Origin: Acidimicrobiia bacterium
GTDB taxonomy: Bacteria > Actinomycetota > Acidimicrobiia > ATN3 > PSLF01
Direction of reading: 5' to 3'
DNA: 64,000 nucleotides
NCBI GenBank assembly: GCA_040289475.1
Contig: PSLF01000003.1
Coordinates: forward strand, 27,418 to 91,417
Below, piece after piece: positions 34,545-42,500 of this stretch (the stretch's first letter is position 1; every line of letters starts with the position of its first letter). The notes beneath the pieces were generated by a model that searched no databases, was not told the origin of the DNA, and saw only the letters and a program-made list of their open reading frames with translations. A program made the position numbers and the translations under genes.

Positions 34545-36383
34545 TCATCCGCCAGAGCCCACGCGTGCACGTCCTCGGGCCGAGTTAGAAGCAGTCACAG
34601 AGTCTTCCAGAGTCTCAGTGCGAGACCCTTTTGCAAAAGCAGATTGATCCCCAGAAGGGGGGATGTCGTAGTGCCTCAGTACAAAGCCCATGACATCAGA
34701 AAATACCGGAGCAGCAGACAATCCCCCGTAGTACGGGACCGGCTCGTCGAGTACCACTGCGACAACGAACTTGGGGCGCTCCACAGGAGCGAATCCGATG
34801 AAAGAGGCTACATAACGGTCGAGATACCCACCGCTTTCGGACGGCTTTCTCGCCGTTCCAGTCTTTCCGGCTACCTGGTAACCAGCGACAGCAGCCCGCT
34901 TTCCCGTTCCTTCCGCCACTACACCCGCGAGAATCTCGCGCAGCTCTTTCGCCGTTTCGGGTGAGACGACTCGGACCGATGCAGTCGTGGGTGCAAGCTC
35001 CTCGACTTTCCTGCCCTCGGGGTCTATCACTCGCGCTTTGAGAAGGCGGGGAGAAACCCGTACACCGTCGTTAGCGATGGTCGCATAGACCTGAGCCAAC
35101 TGAACACCAGTTACAGCGATCCCTTGCCCTATTGGGATGGTGCCGATGGAAGTTGCCCACCATTTGTCCGCCGGCAGAACGATACCTTTAGCCTCCCCAG
35201 GAATGGGAAGCCCCGTAGGCGTTCCGTACCCGAACGCACGCAGATATTTGTCGAGAGTTTGCGCTCCCAAACGCTGGGCAATCTTTATAGTCCCGATGTT
35301 AGAGGAGTGAACCACGATGTCTCGTACGGTCCAAGACACAGGGGGGTGCTCCTCGGCATCTTTGAACTCTGCATCGGCGATGCGGTATCTGTTGGGAACC
35401 CCGATTTTTTCGTCGAGAGAAATCGCATGCTCTTCGAGGGCGGCAGCTGCAGTAATCACCTTGTTCGTAGAGCCTGGCTCGAAGACATCGGCAGTCAAGC
35501 GGTTTCTTCTAGACCAGCCATCTGCCTTCCAAAATTCGTTCGGGTCAAACGTAGGAAGATTAGCCATTGCCAAAATTTCACCTGTGTCGGCCTCCATCAC
35601 GAGGATGGAGCCACCTTTAGCTTTGTAACGCTCGACCGCTGAGGCTAAAAACGACTCAGCGCGGTACTGGACATCACTATCGATCGTCAGCATTACGTCC
35701 GAGCCCGCTACTGGCGGCTCAAAGTGATACTCCGCTTGAGGGATGGGGCGACCTTGGGGATCCTGCTCGACCGCGAAAGATCCTGGGATGCCAGCCAAAA
35801 GCTGCTCGGCGCCTTTTTCGAGCCCTTCCAGACCTTGGTTGTCTGTACCTACAAACCCCAGAACAGAGGCAGCGAGGCTTCCACCGGGATATCGCCTGGT
35901 CGACTCCTCCACAAGGGTTATCCCGTCTAGCGACGCGGCTCGTATCTTCTCTGCCCTCGAGTAATCGATCTTACGAGCAACATATGCGAACTTCGAGTCT
36001 CCAGAGATACGTGCCAATACTTCGTGAAATGGAAGTTCCAAAATGCCGGAAAGGGTCGAGGCAACCTTTTCTTTGTCAGCGATCGCAGATGGATTCGCCA
36101 CAACGGTCATCGCTTTGACCGAAATTGCAAGGGACTTCCCGTTGCAGTCCAAGATGTCCCCCCTCGGAGTGGAAAGCTGTGCCACTCGAAACCTTTGAGC
36201 AGTAGCCAGCTCCTTGAATCTGGCACCTTGAATTCCTTGTAACTGTACGAGTCTCGCTACCTCGCTAGCTGCAACAAGAAGAATGACCGCCAACAGGCCT
36301 CCGATCCTCCTGCGTCCCGCCTTGTCCGCTGCTTTTGCGGCACTTAGAGCCGGGTGTTCAACCACAGGAGCACCGGAGTTCAT
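34545..36383 (-). CDS. ftsI: FtsI / class B penicillin-binding protein (septal transpeptidase)
   Basis: This 612-residue class B PBP cross-links septal peptidoglycan with FtsW. A cytoplasmic tail and one membrane anchor (about 28-43) lead to the pedestal domain (TPRGDILDCNGKSLAIS), then the transpeptidase with Ser305-Thr-Asn-Lys308 (FEPGSTNKVI; the nucleophile is Ser305), SSN at 360-362 and KTGT at 507-510. Most FtsI proteins have Phe, Met or Leu where this one has Asn307. There is no PASTA domain. ATG 36383 overlaps the ftsL-like stop in ATGA and has GGGGAG upstream. The last ~50 residues are low complexity. Confidence 0.96.
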   Translation of the reverse strand: MNSGAPVVEHPALSAAKAADKAGRRRIGGLLAVILLVAASEVARLVQLQGIQGARFKELATAQRFRVAQLSTPRGDILDCNGKSLAISVKAMTVVANPSAIADKEKVASTLSGILELPFHEVLARISGDSKFAYVARKIDYSRAEKIRAASLDGITLVEESTRRYPGGSLAASVLGFVGTDNQGLEGLEKGAEQLLAGIPGSFAVEQDPQGRPIPQAEYHFEPPVAGSDVMLTIDSDVQYRAESFLASAVERYKAKGGSILVMEADTGEILAMANLPTFDPNEFWKADGWSRRNRLTADVFEPGSTNKVITAAAALEEHAISLDEKIGVPNRYRIADAEFKDAEEHPPVSWTVRDIVVHSSNIGTIKIAQRLGAQTLDKYLRAFGYGTPTGLPIPGEAKGIVLPADKWWATSIGTIPIGQGIAVTGVQLAQVYATIANDGVRVSPRLLKARVIDPEGRKVEELAPTTASVRVVSPETAKELREILAGVVAEGTGKRAAVAGYQVAGKTGTARKPSESGGYLDRYVASFIGFAPVERPKFVVAVVLDEPVPYYGGLSAAPVFSDVMGFVLRHYDIPPSGDQSAFAKGSRTETLEDSVTASNSARGRARVGSGG

Positions 36384-37060
36384 TTGATCTCCCCTGGCTT
36401 CGAGGAAACTCCCCCAGCATCGCCGTCATTGGTACTTTGAGCATCAAAGCGAGAAGGCGAGTTATCTGCTTTGAGCTCGGAGTTTGGCACCGAAAAAGAG
36501 CTGGGTCCAAAATCTCCGGTCCCAGGAGGTACCGAAGGTCCCATCTGAAGCGGTTCCTCTAGAGGAGCGTCCGAAAGGCCCAACTCGCCTCTGGCTCGCT
36601 GCTCTACCCGTTGTGGCAGCTTTGCTTCGGCTTCTTCCAGGCGTGCCCGCTCATACTCGGCTCGAGCCTGGTCGAGTTCCTTTTCCGCCGAAGATTTCGA
36701 GTATCCAGCTTGTGCAAGAAATACCTGTCCAGCTACGACAACAAATACGACAAAGGCAAGTACCGCTGCCGAGACGATTGTCGCTACCTTGCGACGCGCT
36801 AGTCCGCGCTTGCGTTCAAGATGGACTCCGCTGCGGCCTTGCTGAGTTAGGAGTTCAGCTCTCCCCCGGATCGTCGAGCTTTTAGAAGCATCCGCAAACT
36901 CCTGGGCTCTGACTGCTCTCGAGCTCCGAGAGGCGGAGCTTGAATGCCGGCCTTTAGCAGGCGTCCCCTCGCCATGCACGAGCCTCAAACGCGGTTTGAC
37001 GAGTGTCCCATGCCGTAATCCGGCGTTCGATATATCTCTTTGGTTCTTCGACGCTGTCAC
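36380..37060 (-). CDS. FtsL-like bitopic division protein
   Basis: The 226-residue protein has a basic disordered N-terminus (1-90), a membrane segment (93-115, ATIVSAAVLAFVVFVVVAGQ), a short coiled coil (120-152, KELDQARAEYERARLEEAEA) and the QRARGELGLSDAP motif typical of FtsL/DivIC (septum formation initiator) proteins. A Pro/Ser-rich tail of ~60 residues follows, which FtsL proteins usually lack. GTG 37060 has AGGAGG 6 bases upstream. Position between rsmH and ftsI is the standard ftsL position. It should form the FtsQ-FtsL-DivIC type complex; a separate DivIC is not in the window. Confidence 0.82.
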   Translation of the reverse strand: MTASKNQRDISNAGLRHGTLVKPRLRLVHGEGTPAKGRHSSSASRSSRAVRAQEFADASKSSTIRGRAELLTQQGRSGVHLERKRGLARRKVATIVSAAVLAFVVFVVVAGQVFLAQAGYSKSSAEKELDQARAEYERARLEEAEAKLPQRVEQRARGELGLSDAPLEEPLQMGPSVPPGTGDFGPSSFSVPNSELKADNSPSRFDAQSTNDGDAGGVSSKPGEIK

Positions 37061-37071
37061 CCTCCCCCTCC

Positions 37072-38106
37072 TCAATTGGCAATTGGAAAATCGATTGTTC
37101 TCTCAGCGGCTCTAAGCCGTGCGGAACGAGCTCTAGGGTTCTGCTGGCACTCTTCGCGGGAGGGTCTCACTACGCGTCTGGTGAGCTTCTTGAGAATCGG
37201 ACGAGCTCCGCAGCCACACACTGCGAGCTCGGGTGGGCACACACATCCGTGCGACAGAGCTCCAATAAAGCGTTTCACAATGCGGTCTTCTAGCGAGTGA
37301 TAGGAGATGCACACAAGGCGTCCGCCATTCATTGAGGGCGACGTAGGGACTTCGAGCACCTTGACGGCCTTAGACAGCGACACCCGGAGCTCTTCCAATT
37401 CTTGATTCACCTCGATGCGGATAGCCTGAAAGGTGCGGCGCGCCGGGTGCGTCATCGAGATGCTTCCACCTTTGGGGCCACCTTTTCTCATGTGGCGGCC
37501 CGCGCGATTTTTTGAGCGCAATCTCTGTGGAATCGCCGCCTCGATAGCTTCGACCAGCTCGGAAGTACTCTTTATAGGCCTCCGTCTTACGATCTCGGAG
37601 GCAATACTTCGGGCATAACGTTCCTCTCCATAACGCCTTATCACAGCCTCCAGAGCCTCTGCGGTGTAGGTGTTGACAACATCTGAAGCACTCAACGGGG
37701 TGTCTGGATCCATCCGCATATCCAGCGGGCCATAGTGCTTGTACGAAAAGCCGCGCTCGGGCTTGTCCAATTGCGGCGAGGAAACACCCAGGTCGTAGAA
37801 GACTCCGGCTACCTCGCGTACACCAACTTCTTTGAGCACAGAGTCGATCTGGGAAAAGCGACCTTTCACAATCAAAACCCTAGAGCCGAAGCGTGCCAAC
37901 CGATCCTTAGCCGCCTCGATAGCATCCGGGTCCCGGTCAAGAGCTATGAGGAGCGCGGGGGGATGCGCTGACGACAAGAGACGCTCGGCGTGTCCTCCAT
38001 AGCCAACTGTGCAGTCGAGTACCACTTTGCCCTCCGCCGTCGACAAGAGCTCGATGACTTTGTCGGCAAGGGAAGGGGTGTGGGCCTCGCCAGAACGGGA
38101 GCCCAT
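37072..38106 (-). CDS. rsmH: 16S rRNA (cytosine-1402-N4)-methyltransferase
   Basis: RsmH (MraW) N4-methylates C1402 of 16S rRNA. The 344-residue protein has the SAM motif LDCTVGYGGHAERLL, LIALDRDPDAIEAA, FYDLGVSSPQLDKPERGFSY, MTHPARRTFQAIRIEVN and ISYHSLEDRIVKRF. A cysteine set (HGCVCPPELAVCGCGA) near the C-terminus could bind a metal and is common in actinobacterial copies. ATG 38106 has GGGAG about 7 bases upstream. The 249 bases between it and mraZ are unusually long and hold a large inverted repeat. Confidence 0.97.
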   Translation of the reverse strand: MGSRSGEAHTPSLADKVIELLSTAEGKVVLDCTVGYGGHAERLLSSAHPPALLIALDRDPDAIEAAKDRLARFGSRVLIVKGRFSQIDSVLKEVGVREVAGVFYDLGVSSPQLDKPERGFSYKHYGPLDMRMDPDTPLSASDVVNTYTAEALEAVIRRYGEERYARSIASEIVRRRPIKSTSELVEAIEAAIPQRLRSKNRAGRHMRKGGPKGGSISMTHPARRTFQAIRIEVNQELEELRVSLSKAVKVLEVPTSPSMNGGRLVCISYHSLEDRIVKRFIGALSHGCVCPPELAVCGCGARPILKKLTRRVVRPSREECQQNPRARSARLRAAERTIDFPIAN

Positions 38107-38247
38107 TGTCGTCTCCCTCGCTTACGAGCTCCATAGAACTCGGTAACCTTCTCTTATGGTTTTCCACATTTTCGATCCAGCTCTCTGCGTCCCCCAGCAA
38201 TCCCTCTTTCCTCTTCTATGGAAATAAGCGCTAAACTGAGAGCAATC

Positions 38248-38343
38248 GGCCCGGGTCATCGCCGGCCCTCCAATGCTTTGACGGAAGCGGGCGGAGTTGG
38301 GGCCTTCCACCTACGCAATGGAGGGCCGGGGATCACCCGGGCC
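38248..38343. repeat. 29-bp inverted repeat between mraZ and rsmH
   Basis: Arms at 38248-38276 and 38315-38343 match at 26 of 29 positions when one is reverse-complemented, with a 38-base loop that contains a further 5-bp GGAAG/CTTCC pair. Transcribed from mraZ, it would fold into a very stable hairpin starting ~12 bases after the mraZ stop. No T-run follows, so it is not a classical intrinsic terminator. It could be an attenuator, an RNA processing or stability element, or a mobile-repeat remnant. Confidence 0.8.
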
Positions 38344-38355
38344 TGCCTTCTGGCC

Positions 38356-38793
38356 TTAGCTGCCCCTTTGCAGGTCGGCCAGGCTCTGGGACACCTCCTG
38401 TAAGTGTGCGTCGGCTTCGAGAGTGACGCCGTCCCACGTTTCAGCATCCCAAATCTCTATATGGTCATCGACACCTGCAATGACCACTTCTTTGTCGATT
38501 CCCGCGTACTCCCTCAACTTTGGTGGCACGAGCACCCTGCCTTGTCCATCAGGCACCACGTCGGCTGCACTACCGAAGATTGAGCGGGCAAAAGCTCTCA
38601 CTTTCTGGTCCATCTTCGAAAGCGAGCGAATTTGCTGTGCGTACTCTTGCCAGCCTCCCAGGTCGTAGAGGACCAAACACCTGTCCTGCCCTTTGGTGAT
38701 AACGCAGCCGGCCCGCATGGCGTCACGAAACTTCACGGGAAGGATGATCCTCCCTTTCTGGTCTACCGAGTGCCGGTACTCGCCTAGGTACAA
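38356..38793 (-). CDS. mraZ: MraZ transcriptional regulator
   Basis: MraZ is the AbrB-like regulator that heads dcw clusters and binds its own promoter. The protein is ~145 residues, with two SpoVT/AbrB half-domains: YLGEYRHSVDQKGRIILPVK near the N-terminus and DGQGRVLVPPKLREYAGI in the second half. I chose the TTG at 38793 because GAGG lies 7 bases upstream and the family begins with F/Y-L-G-x-Y; a TTG two codons earlier (38799) is possible. Upstream lie a good promoter (38843-38871) and AAAGTG boxes resembling known MraZ sites, so autoregulation is likely. Confidence 0.95.
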   Translation of the reverse strand: MYLGEYRHSVDQKGRIILPVKFRDAMRAGCVITKGQDRCLVLYDLGGWQEYAQQIRSLSKMDQKVRAFARSIFGSAADVVPDGQGRVLVPPKLREYAGIDKEVVIAGVDDHIEIWDAETWDGVTLEADAHLQEVSQSLADLQRGS

Positions 38794-38820
38794 ACCCAAT
38801 CCTCACAGAAGTTGACTCTC

Positions 38821-38846
38821 CACTTTCCACCACTTTGTGGAAAGTG
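38821..38846 (-). promoter_or_regulatory. AAAGTG box array / inverted repeat before mraZ (likely MraZ operator)
   Basis: Three copies of the hexamer AAAGTG lie at exact 10-bp spacing: 38821-38826 and 38831-38836 on the minus strand, 38841-38846 on the plus strand. The outer parts form a perfect 10-bp inverted repeat (CACTTTCCAC / GTGGAAAGTG) with a 6-base loop. In the mraZ direction they read AAAGTGG-TGG-AAAGTGG, the AAAGTG(G/T)-N3 pattern reported for MraZ boxes in Mollicutes. They sit on the transcription start of the promoter described separately. Confidence 0.65.
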
Positions 38847-38871
38847 TACGCCACCATTCCCCACATTGCAA
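38843..38871 (-). promoter_or_regulatory. Predicted mraZ (dcw operon) promoter
   Basis: Minus strand: -35 TTGCAA (38871-38866), 17-base spacer, -10 TACACT (38848-38843). Transcription would start near 38836, inside the AAAGTG boxes, about 43 bases before the mraZ start. Confidence 0.6.
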
Positions 38872-38948
38872 CCCTTTGGCTAAAATTTTTGCTTCTACGT
38901 CTTCCTAGTCCCCACCAAGAGCTTTACCGTGGTACATTCCTATCTAAC

Positions 38949-40055
38949 ATGGACACTGCACGCGATAGGTCTTCTCAGGGTGAGCGAATAAAAGTCGGCA
39001 TCGTAGGATGCGGCTTCATAGGCCAGTTCCACTCGTTCATGCTGACGCAGGCTTCCAGGCTGGGCCACTTACCGATTGATCGCGAGGCCGTTTACGACCT
39101 CGATCCTCAGCGCATGGCGACTTTTGAGCAGTGGGGGTGGAAAGCCGCTAAGAGTCTGGACCACCTCTTAGAATCCGTTGACGCCGTCTGGGTTTGCGTC
39201 CCAACCGCTTTCCATCTGGAAATCGTCCAAAGAGCGGCAGCGGCAGGTGTGGGCGGAATCTTTTGCGAAAAGCCGTTAGGACGTGACTTAGCCGAGGCCG
39301 TCAAAGTGGCCAATGCCGCCAAGGGCATACCCTCCCAGGTTGGCTTAGTGCTCCGCCACGCCCCTCCTTTTCGGATCGCAAAGCATCTTGTAGGCTCCGG
39401 CCGCATCGGTAGGTTGCAGTCTGTCTTGTTTAGAGACGATCAGTACGTACCGGTGATGGGAATTTACCGTTCGACTTGGCGAAAAGATCCGGAGGTCGCA
39501 GGCTCTGGAGTCTTACTCGAACATTCGATTCATGACGCCGACTTGATCGGCTGGATTGCAGGACCCATCGAGTGGGCATCTGGCCATACGAGAAGCCAAA
39601 TCGGAATAGGAGAAAATATCGAGGATCTTGCCGTAGCAACATTTGGGACAGCTCAGGGATCGGTATCCACTCTAACTACCGTATGGCACAACGTGACAAC
39701 GAGGTCTTCCAATCGTCACGTTGAAATCTTTGGAACCGAGGGCGTGATCACGATCCGCAACGAGGTGGCTGGGCCGGTGGAGATCGATTCACGAGATGGA
39801 CGGGAGGTGCTCCAGGGCGACTCTTTGATCAAGCGATTTTTCGAGATAGAGCCTCCCTGGTTTGGTGAGACCGACGCCCTGGCATACGCCGCCAACGAAG
39901 ACGCGCATTTTATTCGCGCCCTTATAGACGGACGAGATCCTACTCCGAACTTTGACGACGCGCTTAGAGCCCACGCGGTTGTAGAAGCTGTGTACACTTC
40001 CTCTCGGGAAGGGGGACAAAAGGTGCCCATTCCAAGCCTGGGCAGTCCTTCGTAA
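38949..40055 (+). CDS. Gfo/Idh/MocA-family oxidoreductase
   Basis: This 368-residue NAD(P)-dependent oxidoreductase has the Rossmann motif KVGIVGCGFIGQFHSFML, the CVPTAFHLEIV strand and the signature EKPLGRDLAEA (catalytic Lys in EKP). The C-terminal domain contains EHSIHDADLIGWIAGP with the conserved His. The family acts on sugars, inositols or related alcohols; the substrate cannot be named. ATG 38949 is set by the N-terminus and has no clear Shine-Dalgarno site, although the frame is open back to 38835. It diverges from mraZ, so the shared 150-base region may affect both. It is followed 34 bases later by a receiver protein and then nagA. Confidence 0.9.
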   Translation: MDTARDRSSQGERIKVGIVGCGFIGQFHSFMLTQASRLGHLPIDREAVYDLDPQRMATFEQWGWKAAKSLDHLLESVDAVWVCVPTAFHLEIVQRAAAAGVGGIFCEKPLGRDLAEAVKVANAAKGIPSQVGLVLRHAPPFRIAKHLVGSGRIGRLQSVLFRDDQYVPVMGIYRSTWRKDPEVAGSGVLLEHSIHDADLIGWIAGPIEWASGHTRSQIGIGENIEDLAVATFGTAQGSVSTLTTVWHNVTTRSSNRHVEIFGTEGVITIRNEVAGPVEIDSRDGREVLQGDSLIKRFFEIEPPWFGETDALAYAANEDAHFIRALIDGRDPTPNFDDALRAHAVVEAVYTSSREGGQKVPIPSLGSPS

Positions 40056-40089
40056 AGATAACGGGAAGTAAAATCGTGAAAGAGGTCCG

Positions 40090-41139
40090 ATGGCTCAAAT
40101 CCTCGTAGCAGAGGACGAACCGGAGATACGGGAACTTCTAGAACTCAACCTAACGCAGCGTGGTCACGTGGTAAAGCTGTGTCAAGACGGCGCCGAGGCG
40201 GTAGAGACCCTAATCGACGGCGATTTATCCCCCGACGCGATGATCCTTGACATCATGATGCCAGACACCGACGGGCTTGAAGTATTGGAGTTTGTGCGGT
40301 CCAGGGAAGAAACTCAAACCATCCCTGTGATCCTTCTCACGGCTCTTTCAAAAGAAGCGGACAGAGTAAGGGGTTTCGAACTGGGAGCCAGCGACTACGT
40401 GGTAAAGCCGTTCTCTGCCAAAGAGCTGGTCCTGCGTCTGGAGAAACTCCTTGAAGACCGAAGGAGAGAAGCTCAGCTTATAAAAAGAACGTTTCTCGAT
40501 CCGGCCACTGGGTTTTTGAATGCCCGATACTTTTATTCGAGACTGCCCGAGCTGCTTGCCAGGTTCCAAGGGGAACTGAGTCTAGTTTGGATCCGAGTCG
40601 AAGGCTTTGAGAGTGCTCTTACCAGGGTTGGACACAGAAAGGTATACATAGCCATCGGGCTCGCCGCTCGGCGCCTCGGCCAACTACTCGAACCTGGAGA
40701 CGAGGCATTTGGAATGGGTGGTCCTGACTTCGCGGTCGTGACGATGAAAACTGGCTCGGAAGCTTTGGGGTTCGCAACCAAAATCGAGGAGGAACTGCGA
40801 GGCGCTATATCGCCAGAGACAGTCGGCATTGCCCTGGCAGTAGACGCGCGTGCCTTTGTTCCTAGGATCGACGAGACTGTCGACGAGTTCGTGGCGCGCG
40901 CTTCGTCGTTCGGAGCAGTAGACAAGCGACTCGAGCAGCCCGCTCTCACTCAGAGGAAAAAGTCCATCGCTCAGATAATCGCTGAGCGCCACCGCCTGCG
41001 CAAGCAGCCGCAGTCGATCAGCTCTGAGGTACCTCAATCAAAGCCCTCGAATAGCGAAAGCCACCGGTTTCAATCCGGCGAGTATCTTCCGTTTCGTGGT
41101 TTCGTCCAGCGGGGAAAGCCCCCTAATACATTCACCTAA
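40090..41139 (+). CDS. Receiver protein with degenerate GGDEF-like domain (paralogue 1)
   Basis: Residues 1-120 are a complete CheY-like receiver: acidic residues at 8-10, phospho-acceptor Asp54 in MILDIMMP, Thr84 and Lys106 in YVVKPF. Residues ~125-285 look like a GGDEF diguanylate cyclase fold: DPATGFLNARYFYSRL corresponds to the family's DxLTGLxNRR, and the active-site motif reads GGPDF (210-214). The second-Asp side is altered, so catalysis is doubtful. The last ~65 residues are disordered. AGAGG lies 4 bases before ATG 40090. It is the best-preserved of four such paralogues in the window and lies between the oxidoreductase and nagA, probably in one operon. Confidence 0.85.
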   Translation: MAQILVAEDEPEIRELLELNLTQRGHVVKLCQDGAEAVETLIDGDLSPDAMILDIMMPDTDGLEVLEFVRSREETQTIPVILLTALSKEADRVRGFELGASDYVVKPFSAKELVLRLEKLLEDRRREAQLIKRTFLDPATGFLNARYFYSRLPELLARFQGELSLVWIRVEGFESALTRVGHRKVYIAIGLAARRLGQLLEPGDEAFGMGGPDFAVVTMKTGSEALGFATKIEEELRGAISPETVGIALAVDARAFVPRIDETVDEFVARASSFGAVDKRLEQPALTQRKKSIAQIIAERHRLRKQPQSISSEVPQSKPSNSESHRFQSGEYLPFRGFVQRGKPPNTFT

Positions 41140-41162
41140 AAGTCCTGGACAGTAGCGTTAGC

Positions 41163-42407
41163 GTGTTTCGTGTGGCTGAGCGCGGACACCGGGTGCAAGC
41201 CGTCGGCACCAACATAGAAGGTCACTTTCTAACTTCTAGAGCTTGCTCCGGGGGGCGCGATTTGGGCGTGGTGTCGGTACGGATCGAAGAGGGAAAAATC
41301 TCTCAGATAGAGCCCGGCAAAAAAGCAGGCGCTTTAGTACTCGACGAATCTTTATGGCTAGCACCGGGGCTCGTCGACCTGCAGGTAAACGGCGGCTATG
41401 GTATAGACCTTCTAACAGCTCCAGATCGACTAGAAGAACTTTCGAAACACCTGGTTTTCACAGGAGTCTTGAGCTATCTCGCTGCTCTACCCAGCCCTTC
41501 AGCCTCCGATGCCATCGAGCTCGCTCGAGAGGTTATTTGCACCAATTCACAAGACGGCTTGCAGAAATCCCCCGCCGCTCCCAAGGCTGAAGTTTTAGGT
41601 ATGCACCTGGAAGGACCAGTTCTGAATCCCACCAGAAGAGGTGTTCATCCACCTGAACGCCTTCTCTCGGGCAGAGACGCCCTGCGATTCTTCGAGGAGG
41701 TGATCTCGGTTGTGGATCCTAATGGAAGACCAGCGGTGCGAGCCCTCACTTTGGCTCCTGAAATAGATGGAGCAAAAGAGCTTGTACCTCTCGCAAAACG
41801 ACATCAGGTGATCATTGCCGCTGGTCACACGGACGCCTCCTATGAAGAGGGCACCGAGGCAATTGCACTCGGGATTCGGGTCTTTACGCATGTCTTCAAC
41901 GCGGTACGCCCCATCCATCACCGAGACCCTGGGATTTTGACGGCATACCTGTTGGATACCTCAACGATCTTGACGCTTATTTGCGACGGGGTTCATGTCT
42001 CCGAGCAAATTGTGAGGCTGTTGACGAAAATCGCCGGGCCGGCTCGGATCGCCCTCGTAAGCGACGCTGTCGCGGGCTTGGGCGACACGAGCGCCGGAGA
42101 AAAGTCGTTGCTCATATCCCGTGCCGCTACGGACTCCACAGGCCGGCTTCTGGGAGGGACTACACCGCTGTCACTGTGTGCCGCGCAGTTCGCCCGCTTT
42201 GCTCAGATATCATTCCCAGCAGCGCTTCACTGCGCCAGCGGGATACCGGCACGAATTCTTAAGCTTAGAGACAGAGGGGTTCTCAAGGTGGGTGCTCCAG
42301 CCCAGCTCATCGCCGTTTCCGAGGAGGGAGAAGTCAGCGCGGTTATACAGGGAAACAATCTGTTTCAGCTCAGCTCCGGAGATGCTGCTAATCGCCGGAG
42401 CACATAA
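41163..42407 (+). CDS. nagA: N-acetylglucosamine-6-phosphate deacetylase
   Basis: NagA removes the acetyl group from GlcNAc-6-phosphate in amino-sugar recycling. The 414-residue amidohydrolase shows APGLVDLQVNGGYGIDL, the metal ligand in LGMHLEGPVLNP, metal-binding histidines in AAGHTDASYEE and VFTHVFNAV, the substrate loop ICDGVHVS and the catalytic Asp in ALVSDAVAGLG. The GTG start at 41163 lacks a strong ribosome site; the conserved part begins ~15 residues later, so the start is uncertain. It is flanked by two receiver proteins, an unusual context. With the cell-wall genes nearby it may recycle peptidoglycan GlcNAc. Confidence 0.93.
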   Translation: MFRVAERGHRVQAVGTNIEGHFLTSRACSGGRDLGVVSVRIEEGKISQIEPGKKAGALVLDESLWLAPGLVDLQVNGGYGIDLLTAPDRLEELSKHLVFTGVLSYLAALPSPSASDAIELAREVICTNSQDGLQKSPAAPKAEVLGMHLEGPVLNPTRRGVHPPERLLSGRDALRFFEEVISVVDPNGRPAVRALTLAPEIDGAKELVPLAKRHQVIIAAGHTDASYEEGTEAIALGIRVFTHVFNAVRPIHHRDPGILTAYLLDTSTILTLICDGVHVSEQIVRLLTKIAGPARIALVSDAVAGLGDTSAGEKSLLISRAATDSTGRLLGGTTPLSLCAAQFARFAQISFPAALHCASGIPARILKLRDRGVLKVGAPAQLIAVSEEGEVSAVIQGNNLFQLSSGDAANRRST

Positions 42408-42500
42408 TGCTAATCGGCTCAAGATTTAGCGGATGGATTTCCGAATTACGTAGGAGAAGGTGGTATATCCGGCTCAGGTACAAGCGACCAGGAGAAGGTT

